Source: Reichenbachiella carrageenanivorans (lineage in GTDB: Bacteria; Bacteroidota; Bacteroidia; Cytophagales; Cyclobacteriaceae). Taken from it: 64,000 nt of DNA. This document shows, in pieces, positions 18,870-27,748 of this stretch. The stretch spans positions 2,327,501 through 2,391,500 of the forward strand of contig NZ_CP106735.1 in assembly GCF_025639805.1 (NCBI RefSeq). The letters run 5' to 3'. The position numbers were made by a program, and so were the translations under genes. The stretch's first letter is position 1. Each line of letters starts with the position of its first letter. The notes beneath the pieces are model-generated. The model was not told where the DNA came from, made no database searches, and saw only the letters and a program-made list of their open reading frames with translations.

Positions 18870-20405
18870 ATGAGAAAAATTTTACCAATTGTTGCCATTT
18901 TCAGCTGGCTGTTTATGCTTGGCTGTGTGGAGGACACATTTATGGATGATGCCTCCAGTGTGAAAACGCCCGAAGCACCTAGTGGACTGACGTACACGCC
19001 AGTGATCAATGCGCGGGAGTTTACCAGAATTTTATCTGGCCCACCAGTAATGAATACGGCTGGTTTGATTCCGACTTTCGAAGTCGTAGAAATCAAAGAT
19101 GCCGACAAAAATACGCTCGACGAGAGTTATACCCAGTTTGTAAGTGTAATAGATACCTCTATGGTTGTAACCAATCTGACAGAAGATGATTGGTTTGTCG
19201 ACGCGAGTGGAGATACTGTCAAACAAACGACTTCAATCAATTTCCAAGACATTGGCACGATAGTCATCGGAGATGGCAACACTTTCGCTAATGGCACTTA
19301 TTATTTTACTGTAAAGGTGACTACCCAAGATGGTGAGCAGTTGTACTCTTCTGTTTTCGAAGATGTTTTCGAATTGCAGGTAGGTCCTAAGCTAGCCACA
19401 GACTTGTTGTATATCCCTACTACGCAAAACTTGCTAATCGGTCAGGATCAGAAAACGACAGAGCCGATCGTGTATAATGCGAACAGCGACATCAGGTTTG
19501 AGCTGGCCAATTACAAAGACACACTGGAGATAGACCCAGTCACTGGTAAGATATCGGTAGCAGACAATTATATCTCTATTTCTGGAGCGGATGAGTTTTC
19601 TCCAACTGTCAATGTGGTGAGTAATATATCTGAGGAAGTAGTTTCTTTTGATGATGCGATCACCGTTTGGGTGTCTAATTTTCCGGTGTATATACCTAAG
19701 GATACAGTGATGATCTATTACCCTACTTTCCAAGCAGAAAGTACGCTATATGGCTATCAAGTAGAGATCGAAGAACTAGGCTTGGTAAGCGAGCCATGGA
19801 AACGAGTAGGAGCTACTGCACAGACAGCTGAAGACCGTCCAGATGAAAATACCGCTCAGCGTATGCTGAAACTACAGGTCAACTCAGGTACTGCTTCACA
19901 GCCTCATACTTCGTGGTTGATTATCAACTCTCAAGATTTAAGTAAGTATGAATTAGGTTTTAACCTAGAAGCTAAATTTTATATTCTTAATCAGTACGTA
20001 GAGTATTTGCCAGATGGTACTACACCCTCTGAGCTTGGGATATTTATTTCTACCGATTTCTCCAATGACTTTGCATCAGCTAGCTGGACTAGAGTAGACG
20101 ACCAAGTAGAGAGTATCATATACGACGGTAGCGGATACCCAGAGGCCAATGCCTTTATGGGATTGCCATATCCTGGAGATCAAACAGGCGTAGATCCTGA
20201 TGGCCGCAAGGACTTGACTAAAAACGCAGATGGTACATGGACGAAGTGCCGCCTAGACTTGGCGCCATATAAGAGTGAGACTAATGTGACTTTAGCATTC
20301 AAATTCATTTCCAATTTTGAAGGTGAAATAGTCTTTACAGACGGGCACTCAAGAGGAGGGTCTCACAATGTAGCAGATGTGCATTTTATGGCTTACGAAC
20401 AATAA
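18870..20405 (+). CDS. Surface lipoprotein, probable glycan-binding protein of the second SusCD unit
   Basis: The 511-residue protein has a lipoprotein signal (lipobox MLGC, Cys19), a linker, and several beta-rich domains. An Ig-like region lies at about 30-180 and a C-terminal jelly-roll-like region at about 285-511, which includes DLSKYELGFNLEAKFYI and ends in IVFTDGHSRGGSHNVADVHF. No catalytic motif is seen. Its ATG begins immediately after the stop of the lyase gene and its stop is 12 bp before the second susC, so it is translated from the same mRNA. The position before susC is less usual than after susD. It is unlike the lipoprotein at 10012-11637 by eye. I do not recognise a named family. 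Confidence 0.7.
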   Translation: MRKILPIVAIFSWLFMLGCVEDTFMDDASSVKTPEAPSGLTYTPVINAREFTRILSGPPVMNTAGLIPTFEVVEIKDADKNTLDESYTQFVSVIDTSMVVTNLTEDDWFVDASGDTVKQTTSINFQDIGTIVIGDGNTFANGTYYFTVKVTTQDGEQLYSSVFEDVFELQVGPKLATDLLYIPTTQNLLIGQDQKTTEPIVYNANSDIRFELANYKDTLEIDPVTGKISVADNYISISGADEFSPTVNVVSNISEEVVSFDDAITVWVSNFPVYIPKDTVMIYYPTFQAESTLYGYQVEIEELGLVSEPWKRVGATAQTAEDRPDENTAQRMLKLQVNSGTASQPHTSWLIINSQDLSKYELGFNLEAKFYILNQYVEYLPDGTTPSELGIFISTDFSNDFASASWTRVDDQVESIIYDGSGYPEANAFMGLPYPGDQTGVDPDGRKDLTKNADGTWTKCRLDLAPYKSETNVTLAFKFISNFEGEIVFTDGHSRGGSHNVADVHFMAYEQ

Positions 20406-20417
20406 GAATCAGAGAAC

Positions 20418-23400
20418 ATGAAGAAATTTATAATAACAATACTAGCACTATCTTTCTCATTGGTCGGCTGGGCACAGCAGCATCAGGTGAGTGGTAAGGT
20501 AGTAGACGAAAGAGGAGAGGGTTTGCCAGGTTCTTATATCCTTGTCAAAGGAGGAAATGTAGGCGTAGTCACAGATGTAGATGGTAATTACAGGTTAGAT
20601 AAGTTATCAGACACAGACGTACTCATTTTTAGCTTTTTGGGATACAAATCTCAGGAAATAGCGATTGCTGGACGTAGCGTAGTTGATGTGAATTTAGAAC
20701 CAGAGGCTACCAGCCTACAGGAAGTGGTCGTGGTAGGCTACTCAGAGGTGAAAAAGAGAGATGTCACAGGTGCAGTAGGACAGGTAGATACAGAAGATAT
20801 CATGAAGACTGCCACCTCCAATTTCGATCAGGCACTTGCCGGTCGGATAGCAGGGGTACAGGTGACTGCTTCTGATGGTACGCCAGGGGGAGCAGCTCAG
20901 ATTGTGATCAGAGGAGGAAACTCCATTACTGGAGACAACTCACCACTATATGTGATAGATGGAGTGCCTTACGAAGGATTCGATCCAGCCAGTTTAAGTT
21001 CACAAGATATCAAGTCATTTGACGTACTGAAAGATGCATCTGCTACAGCTATTTATGGATCTAGAGGTGCCAATGGAGTGATCGTGATTACGACCAAAGG
21101 AGGACGAACAGACGGCAAAACCGATGTGCACTTAGGGATTTCTCAAGGGGTTCAATACATACCTAAAAGATTAGAAGTCCTTAGCCCATATCAGTATGCT
21201 AAGTATCAAGAAAACGTAGCTTATGCCAAAGACGGCTATGGCGTGGGTACATACACTAATCAGTATAGAAAAAACTGGGGAGACCCAGAAGCCTACAAAG
21301 GAATGGAAGGTACTAGCTGGCAAGATGAAATTTTCAGAGAAGCCTCTCTGAAAAAATACAGCTTGTCTATGAACGGAGGTAATAAAACTACCTCGATCTA
21401 CTACAGTGGAGAGTATGTGGACCAAGAAGGTACGTTGGTCAATACAGGGTTTAAGAAAATCATAAACAACCTCAAGTTTACCCACAAGCTCAATGATAAA
21501 CTACAAGTACGTGGGGCTTTGCAGTACAGCTATATCAACAGAAGCGGTATCAATATTTCAGGTAACACTTACACCAGTATCATTAGAGATGCGATTCAGT
21601 TTAGACCGATAGACCCGATCAATGATGATGGGTTGATCGATGGGTATGACGAAAACGACCCTCAGTTTCAGTACCTTTTCAATCCTTTGAAAAACTTGCA
21701 GAATACGACCAGAAACTATCGTTACGATGTGATCAGAGGTAATGTAGATTTAATTTATAAAATCATCAAAGGGCTTACTTTTAAAGCATCTGGTGGTTTT
21801 CAGTCTGACAACAGAAAAGAGAATGTATTTTATGGTGCAGAGACGCAGCAAGGATTCAGAGGCAATGATCACGTGAATGGTACCATTACCAATCGTCGTT
21901 ATCAGACACTCACTACGTCAAACACATTAAACTACAAGGTCCCACTATCTAAAGCACATGATTTGCAGGTGTTAGGTGGATTCGAAGGACAGGCCAGATT
22001 GTATGATTACGCTTGGTTGAAAAGTTCAGAAATCCCTACCGATGCCTTTGGTATAGACAACCTCGGTTTGGGTACTTCGCCAGCTATTCCACAGACCTTC
22101 AGATCAGAAAACACACTATTGTCGTACTTCGGTAGAGTGAGCTATTCGCTTAACGATAAGTACTTGTTGACAGCCAATTTCAGAGCGGATGGATCATCCA
22201 AGTTTTTAGAAGAAAATCGATGGGGTTACTTCCCGTCATTTGCAATGGCTTGGAGATTGGGTGACGAAGAGTTTATGAAACCTGTAGGTATCATTTCAGA
22301 CTTGAAAGTGAGAGCTGGTTGGGGACTTACAGGAAACAACCGAATCGGAGATTACGATGCCTACAACTTGCTCGGAGTCACTACCAGTAGTGGATATGTG
22401 TGGGGTACAGGTGAAACCTACGTGCCAGGTGCACAGCAGACTAACTTGGGTGTGCCAGATTTGAGATGGGAGACTACAGCTCAGTCTAATATTGGGGTTG
22501 ATTTCGGCTTTATGGCACAGCGAGTCCAAGGTTCCGTTGACGTCTATCTCAAGCGTACCAAAGATCTATTGCTGAATGCAGAAATGTCGTTGAGCACTGG
22601 GTTCGACAAGGTAAGACAAAACATCGGAGAGGTAGAAAACAAAGGTTTGGAGATCAGCCTGACGAGCACCAATGTGAGGTCTGGCAAATTTGAATGGCGA
22701 TCTAATTTCAACATTGCTTTCAATAGAAACAAAGTAATTCAACTCAACGAAGGCCAAGAAGCGATATATACAGATCCTGAATGGAACAACGGGTTTGCAG
22801 AATATCAGTACATCACCAAGGTAGGCGAGCCAGTAGGTCAGGTCTTTGGGTTGGTCTACGATGGCCTTTATCAAATGGACGACTTTGTATGGGATGCACA
22901 GACGAACAACTACATACTCAAAGAGGATATACCAGACAACGGTACTTCGCCTGTAGCTCCTGGTAGTATCAAGTATGTCGATGTAAACGGTGACGGTACC
23001 ATCAATATCGACGACAGACAGATCATAGGAAATACCCAAGCCAAGCATACAGGTGGATTCTCCAACGATTTCAGACTTGGAGGATTCGACTTGCAAGTAT
23101 TCTTTCAGTGGTCGTATGGTGCAGAGATACTTAATGGTAACCAAGCAGCTTTTGCTACACCTAGTGGCTCTTCGTTGAGTGGCTTCCCAGAGTTGCTCGA
23201 TGCATGGACTCCTCTCAATACCGATACAGATGTCAATACCGTAGTATATAACCTGGTCTATGGTGCACCGCCAAAAGGCAACCAAATAAGTGATAGATAT
23301 ATTGAGGACGGGTCATTCATTCGACTAAAAACGGTATCGTTGGGTTACAACTTGCCAGCTTCTTTGCTGGAAAGAATCAAAGTGAAATCTTGTAGAATTT

Positions 23401-23555
23401 CTGTGTCTGCACAAAATCTCAAGACTTGGACCAACTATTCTGGCTACGATCCAGAAGTATCAGTGGGTAAGTTCGGAGCGCTCACGCCCAATTTAGATTA
23501 TTCAGCATACCCTCAGAGTGTTACTATTTCTGGTGGCTTGGATATTACATTTTAA
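20418..23555 (+). CDS. SusC/RagA-family TonB-linked outer-membrane transporter (second copy)
   Basis: The 1045-residue protein has a signal peptide (1-20, ending VGWAQ), a carboxypeptidase-regulatory-like domain (about 22-95), the plug-opening QEVVVVGYS (101-109), and a full-length barrel. It carries the SusC features RAADGSS-like strand (NFRADGSSKF) and a calcium-type segment VDVNGDGTINIDDRQ late in the barrel. It is 12 bp upstream of its susD partner. Divergence from the first SusC is clear along the barrel, so the two probably accept different oligosaccharides (for example differing in sulfation or length). Confidence 0.96.
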   Translation: MKKFIITILALSFSLVGWAQQHQVSGKVVDERGEGLPGSYILVKGGNVGVVTDVDGNYRLDKLSDTDVLIFSFLGYKSQEIAIAGRSVVDVNLEPEATSLQEVVVVGYSEVKKRDVTGAVGQVDTEDIMKTATSNFDQALAGRIAGVQVTASDGTPGGAAQIVIRGGNSITGDNSPLYVIDGVPYEGFDPASLSSQDIKSFDVLKDASATAIYGSRGANGVIVITTKGGRTDGKTDVHLGISQGVQYIPKRLEVLSPYQYAKYQENVAYAKDGYGVGTYTNQYRKNWGDPEAYKGMEGTSWQDEIFREASLKKYSLSMNGGNKTTSIYYSGEYVDQEGTLVNTGFKKIINNLKFTHKLNDKLQVRGALQYSYINRSGINISGNTYTSIIRDAIQFRPIDPINDDGLIDGYDENDPQFQYLFNPLKNLQNTTRNYRYDVIRGNVDLIYKIIKGLTFKASGGFQSDNRKENVFYGAETQQGFRGNDHVNGTITNRRYQTLTTSNTLNYKVPLSKAHDLQVLGGFEGQARLYDYAWLKSSEIPTDAFGIDNLGLGTSPAIPQTFRSENTLLSYFGRVSYSLNDKYLLTANFRADGSSKFLEENRWGYFPSFAMAWRLGDEEFMKPVGIISDLKVRAGWGLTGNNRIGDYDAYNLLGVTTSSGYVWGTGETYVPGAQQTNLGVPDLRWETTAQSNIGVDFGFMAQRVQGSVDVYLKRTKDLLLNAEMSLSTGFDKVRQNIGEVENKGLEISLTSTNVRSGKFEWRSNFNIAFNRNKVIQLNEGQEAIYTDPEWNNGFAEYQYITKVGEPVGQVFGLVYDGLYQMDDFVWDAQTNNYILKEDIPDNGTSPVAPGSIKYVDVNGDGTINIDDRQIIGNTQAKHTGGFSNDFRLGGFDLQVFFQWSYGAEILNGNQAAFATPSGSSLSGFPELLDAWTPLNTDTDVNTVVYNLVYGAPPKGNQISDRYIEDGSFIRLKTVSLGYNLPASLLERIKVKSCRISVSAQNLKTWTNYSGYDPEVSVGKFGALTPNLDYSAYPQSVTISGGLDITF

Positions 23556-23567
23556 GACAGCGACAAG

Positions 23568-25268
23568 ATGAAAAAGATAAAAGAACATAAAGCAAATTGG
23601 CTGAAGCACATAGGAGTGATGGTACTCCTGATGATAAGTGCGAGTAGCTGTAAAGAATACCTCGAAGTAGAACCTTATTCTGATTGGAATGCAGATGAAT
23701 TTTACTCCAACGAGGACGAAATAGAAATAGCACTGGCAGGGATATATTCTATTCTTGCTTCTGATGAAGTGTATGGACAAGCGATGACAATCATCATGGA
23801 GTCAGGTACTGATGAGGGCTATTACAACCGTAGATACAATGAAAACTGGACGGTAGGGCTCTACCGTCATACTGCTGCCGATAATTATGTGGCAGGCTTG
23901 TGGAAAACGCTCTATTCCTGTATCAATCAAGTCAATCTATTCGAAGAAAAAATGGATAGGTCGGCATTTGAAGAAGAAGTGGCTAATCAATATTTAGCAG
24001 AAGTGAGATTTCTTAGAGCGTTGGCTTATGCCAATCTTACCAACTGGTATGGCGAAGTGCCTTTGAAATTGACTCCAGTCACAGATCAGAGCGACAATGA
24101 TCAGGCTGTAGCTACATTGGGTGAGTTGTATGCGCAAATTATCGCAGATTATACTTTTGCCACTGAACATTTGCTGAGAGCAAGCGATCCAAATTATATC
24201 CCAGGCAGAGCCAACAAAGCGGCTGCTCATGGTTTACTCGCTAGAGTGTATTTGAAAATGTCGGGTTATCCGTTATTCGAAAATCACTACGAAGACGTAA
24301 TGGCGCAGTGTGATAGTGTATTTGCAGACGGTTATCACGGTCTTACTCAGGCTACTGGTACCAACGACGGCTATCGCGAGCATTTCCTCAATTACATAGA
24401 GAATACGTACAGCCCACAAGAAAGCTTGTTCGAAGTCTCATTTTCTTATTTAGGAGAATTGGGTCTTACAGTACACGGCAGATTGGGTGGATTGAACGGC
24501 GTAGTATTTGGTTATGGTGGAGGTCAGGAAGGATACCCTTCGGCCTATGCGATGTACAATGCCTCACCAGTGATGGATAACATCTATGATGATCCTGACG
24601 ATGTAAGGTTGGCTTGGAATGTGGCTAGTTACCAGTATACAAATGGTGGTGATATCAAACGAGTTACTGGGCCATTGGCTACACAGCATTGCCCTGCCAA
24701 ATACCGAAGATGGGAGCCATTGGATTGGGCTGATCTCGATATTACACCAGCTTCGGGAACATTAGAGCCCTACAAAATACTAGAGACGGCATCTACACTC
24801 AATAGAAACTTTACCTCGATCAATTTCCCTGTGTTGAGATATTCGGATGTGTTGCTCATGTATGCCGAAGCTGCCAACGAGCACAACGGTACACCTACAG
24901 TCAAAGCTTTGGAATCACTCAACCAAGTGAGAAACAGAGCAGGGTTAGCCAATATCGAAACCATAGCACCAGTAGTAGCGACTAATCATGACTTGTTCTT
25001 CAAAGAGATCGTAGATGAGCGTTTGCGCGAATTGTGTTTCGAAGGTGTGCGTAAGCACGATTTGATTCGCTGGGAATTACTAGATGATAAATTGGCTGAA
25101 ACAGCCGCTGCTATCAAGGCCAGTCCAGACTATAATCCAGGAAACGAAGATCAAAACGCTTTCTTGAGAGCGTCCAACAACTTTGATCCGTCTAAGCACC
25201 TCTCGTTGCCTTACCCGCTACAAGAAGTGACCATCAATAAGCTCTTGGCTCAAAAGACAGGGTGGTAA
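23568..25268 (+). CDS. SusD/RagB-family outer-membrane glycan-binding lipoprotein (second copy)
   Basis: The 566-residue protein has a long N-region before a lipobox SASSC (Cys28), then SusD features: EVEPYSDWNADEFYSNEDEIEIALAG near the start, AEVRFLRALAYANLTNWYG, a TPR body (AHGLLARVYLKM), and the C-terminal blocks LRYSDVLLMYAEAAN, ERLRELCFEGVRKHDLIRW and PYPLQEVTINK. It pairs with the SusC encoded 12 bp upstream. A perfect hairpin 42 bp after its stop probably attenuates transcription into the sulfatase genes. Confidence 0.95.
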   Translation: MKKIKEHKANWLKHIGVMVLLMISASSCKEYLEVEPYSDWNADEFYSNEDEIEIALAGIYSILASDEVYGQAMTIIMESGTDEGYYNRRYNENWTVGLYRHTAADNYVAGLWKTLYSCINQVNLFEEKMDRSAFEEEVANQYLAEVRFLRALAYANLTNWYGEVPLKLTPVTDQSDNDQAVATLGELYAQIIADYTFATEHLLRASDPNYIPGRANKAAAHGLLARVYLKMSGYPLFENHYEDVMAQCDSVFADGYHGLTQATGTNDGYREHFLNYIENTYSPQESLFEVSFSYLGELGLTVHGRLGGLNGVVFGYGGGQEGYPSAYAMYNASPVMDNIYDDPDDVRLAWNVASYQYTNGGDIKRVTGPLATQHCPAKYRRWEPLDWADLDITPASGTLEPYKILETASTLNRNFTSINFPVLRYSDVLLMYAEAANEHNGTPTVKALESLNQVRNRAGLANIETIAPVVATNHDLFFKEIVDERLRELCFEGVRKHDLIRWELLDDKLAETAAAIKASPDYNPGNEDQNAFLRASNNFDPSKHLSLPYPLQEVTINKLLAQKTGW

Positions 25269-25309
25269 TTGGTTCTAGGTTATTGAAATAATTCACAACA
25301 ACAATTCAT

Positions 25310-25344
25310 ACAACGACCGAAAGCATATTTCGGTCGTTGTTTTA
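25310..25344 (+). terminator. Perfect 13-bp hairpin, terminator or attenuator inside the gene run
   Basis: ACAACGACCGAAA (25310-25322) and its exact complement (25328-25340) enclose a 5-base loop, followed by TTTTA. It lies between susD and the DUF1961 gene, with all genes on the plus strand. It may end the surface-protein operon or reduce expression of the downstream enzymes. Confidence 0.8.
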
Positions 25345-25358
25345 CTATATCACACCAA

Positions 25359-26159
25359 ATGAAAGTAATTAGACCTCAATGGATCATGGCTTTGATGGGC
25401 TTGATATTCTTTCTAGAGACTTATGGCCAAAGTCAAAAAGCACAGACTTTCGATAGACTCCTATCGGCCAACTGGAAAGAGGTCTTGGTAGAGGAGGGTA
25501 CTAGCCCTTGGCAGGACCAATGGTTTTTGGATGGTCTGGAGGCTAGGGTAGAGCAGACGCCAGGTGGTTTTTCATTCTATGCTGGTCCAGATCAGTTCAA
25601 TGACAGTAGCCATGCTGTACTTTGGACCAAAAAATCATTCAAAGGAGATATCAAGATCGAATATGATTTCACTAAACTCGACGATCGTTTGGTCAATGTA
25701 AACATCCTCTATATTCAGGCCATGGGGCATAGCCCAAAACCTAAAGACATTCGCAAATGGGCAGACCAGCGTACCGTACCTGCTATGCGCTTATATTTCG
25801 ACCATATGGACGCATATCACATCAGTTATGCTGCCTTTCATACGGTCAACTCAGATGAGCAAGCTGATTACCTACAAGCTCGACGATATATGCCCGAGTG
25901 GGAGCAAGGGCTTAAAAATACAGCATACGGACAACGCTACGAAAAGACAGGCCTTTTTCAAACAGGCGTAACGTATCACCTAGTAGTAATAAAAAAAGGC
26001 AATGACCTGTATATGCAAGTGACGGGTAAGGACGAAGATCGTTTGTTCCATTGGCAGGACAACAGTTTTCCTTTGATTAACGAAGGGCGTATAGGACTCA
26101 GACAGATGTATACACGGCATTCAAAATATAGAAATTTTAAGATCTCAACAGCTAAATAA
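25359..26159 (+). CDS. Secreted DUF1961 (YesU-like) protein
   Basis: The 266-residue protein has a signal peptide (about 1-23, ending ETYGQ) and a single domain resembling DUF1961, a concanavalin-like beta-sandwich family that includes Bacillus YesU from a pectin cluster. Recognisable parts are WFLDGLEARVEQTPGGFSFYAGP, the acidic IKIEYDFTKLD strand, and the end segment GRIGLRQMYTRHSKYRNFKI. The biochemical role of this family is not known to me; a carbohydrate-binding or lyase-assisting job is possible. It lies 13 bp ahead of a sulfatase gene and after the attenuator-like hairpin. Confidence 0.75.
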   Translation: MKVIRPQWIMALMGLIFFLETYGQSQKAQTFDRLLSANWKEVLVEEGTSPWQDQWFLDGLEARVEQTPGGFSFYAGPDQFNDSSHAVLWTKKSFKGDIKIEYDFTKLDDRLVNVNILYIQAMGHSPKPKDIRKWADQRTVPAMRLYFDHMDAYHISYAAFHTVNSDEQADYLQARRYMPEWEQGLKNTAYGQRYEKTGLFQTGVTYHLVVIKKGNDLYMQVTGKDEDRLFHWQDNSFPLINEGRIGLRQMYTRHSKYRNFKISTAK

Positions 26160-26172
26160 TTAATACAAAAAC

Positions 26173-27744
26173 ATGAAACTATTTACATACCTATTGTTGA
26201 TCTCTACCTGTATCAGTTTTCAGAGCCGAGCCACTGAGCCGGCCGATGGAGAGAAGAAAAAGAAACCCAATGTATTGATCATCTTTCCAGACCAATTGCG
26301 CAGGTATAGCGCTGGTTTTTGGTCTGAGGAACCTTATAGAGATCAAGTGATAGGCAAGCCAGATCCTGTGGTCACGCCCAACATAGACAAGCTCGCTAAA
26401 AATGGTGTAGTGTTTACTCAGGCAGTGAGCAACTTCCCGCTTTGTAGCCCATACCGAGGCATGATGCTGTCGGGCAGGTACCCTGAGCAAAATGGTATTT
26501 GGAACAACTGTAGACAAGACAGAAACGAAAGTCTAAGAGATGATATTCCCACCATTACGGATTTGTTTTATGATGCTGGATACAACACTTCCTATTTCGG
26601 AAAATGTCATTGGCTGAAAAACGACCCGCTTTTCGACGAAAACGGCAACTATAAGGGAACCACAGAGGCACCTGGCGGGCACTATGCCAATCAGTACGAT
26701 ACTTACATCCCCAATGGCCCATCACGGCACAGTATTGAGTATTTCTACCAGTCTGTGAAAGATGAACACTACAACCCTATGGTGTATGCTAGTGACCCAG
26801 CGGCAGTAGGTGGCAAGTCTGATGGTGAGTTGTATCTGCCCAAGACATTTTCAGCTAAAAACGAAGCGGATCTTATCGTCGATTACTTAAAAAATCAAAA
26901 CAAACAAAGAGATAACGACAAGCCGTTTTGCATGATTTGGTCGCTAAACCCCCCACACAATCCATGGACGGATGAAAGTACAGACATGGAAGCGCTACAT
27001 GAGCATTACGACACAGACAAATTCCCTAAAGTAGATCAGTCGTTGGTAGTAAGAGAAAATGCAGACTTAGAAGTAGCCAATTACGCCAGACACTACTTTG
27101 CCAATGTGACGAGCGTAGATACCTACATTGGCCAAGTATTGGATCAGCTTAGCGCAATGGGAGAACTGGACAATACGATTGTGATCTTCAGCTCAGATCA
27201 CGGCGAAATGCTCGGTAGTCATGGAAAAGAAGGTAAAAACACAGTAGAATTAGAGGCTATGGCCATTCCATTTATCGTGCATTACCCTGATAGACTCAAA
27301 GGAGAATCTATCACAGATTTGCTCATCAGTGTGCCAGATGTATTGCCTACCACTATGGGATTAGCTGGTTTGAATAAGCAAATACCCAAAGGAATAGAAG
27401 GGTACGATTTTTCTGATTACCTAGAAAACCCTGCCAAGAGCAAAGTGAAAAAGCCAGAAGCAGTATTGGTGATGCTAGGCAATGCCAGAGGCGTACTGTC
27501 GGATAGATACACGTTATGCCTAAGAGAAAACAAAAAAGCATGGGCAAAAAAGCAAGGAACAGATTTGGCGGAATCTTTTATGTATGACAATGTAGAAGAT
27601 CCTTATCAGCTCAATAAAATTCCTTTGGATCAAAAGCCAACAGAGTCCAAAGCGCTATTAAAAATATTAGCCGAAGAGCTCAAACGCACCAACGATCCTT
27701 GGTACCAAAAGAAAAAATACAGCGAAGTCATCCCTTACAACTAA
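26173..27744 (+). CDS. Secreted sulfatase, family S1, with variant CSPYR motif
   Basis: The 523-residue protein has a signal peptide (about 1-20) and an S1 sulfatase fold: NVLIIFPDQ (33-41), TPNIDKLAKNGVVF, the formylglycine motif C91-S-P-Y-R95, GRYPEQNGIW and SSDHGEMLGSHGKEGK. Two points differ from its neighbours. The fourth motif position is Tyr instead of Ser, and the first metal site reads PDQ instead of DD, as in choline-sulfatase-like and some glycan sulfatase branches. Cys at the first position and the Pro and Arg are kept, so maturation to formylglycine remains plausible. It lies 4 bp upstream of another sulfatase, so the two are co-translated. Substrate position on the glycan cannot be told. 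Confidence 0.9.
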   Translation: MKLFTYLLLISTCISFQSRATEPADGEKKKKPNVLIIFPDQLRRYSAGFWSEEPYRDQVIGKPDPVVTPNIDKLAKNGVVFTQAVSNFPLCSPYRGMMLSGRYPEQNGIWNNCRQDRNESLRDDIPTITDLFYDAGYNTSYFGKCHWLKNDPLFDENGNYKGTTEAPGGHYANQYDTYIPNGPSRHSIEYFYQSVKDEHYNPMVYASDPAAVGGKSDGELYLPKTFSAKNEADLIVDYLKNQNKQRDNDKPFCMIWSLNPPHNPWTDESTDMEALHEHYDTDKFPKVDQSLVVRENADLEVANYARHYFANVTSVDTYIGQVLDQLSAMGELDNTIVIFSSDHGEMLGSHGKEGKNTVELEAMAIPFIVHYPDRLKGESITDLLISVPDVLPTTMGLAGLNKQIPKGIEGYDFSDYLENPAKSKVKKPEAVLVMLGNARGVLSDRYTLCLRENKKAWAKKQGTDLAESFMYDNVEDPYQLNKIPLDQKPTESKALLKILAEELKRTNDPWYQKKKYSEVIPYN

Positions 27745-27748
27745 GCCG

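Noticed and set aside
22566..23285. 239-residue antisense frame within the second susC
   Set aside because: It is the shadow of a well-supported coding frame on the plus strand; composition and sequence do not look like a protein.
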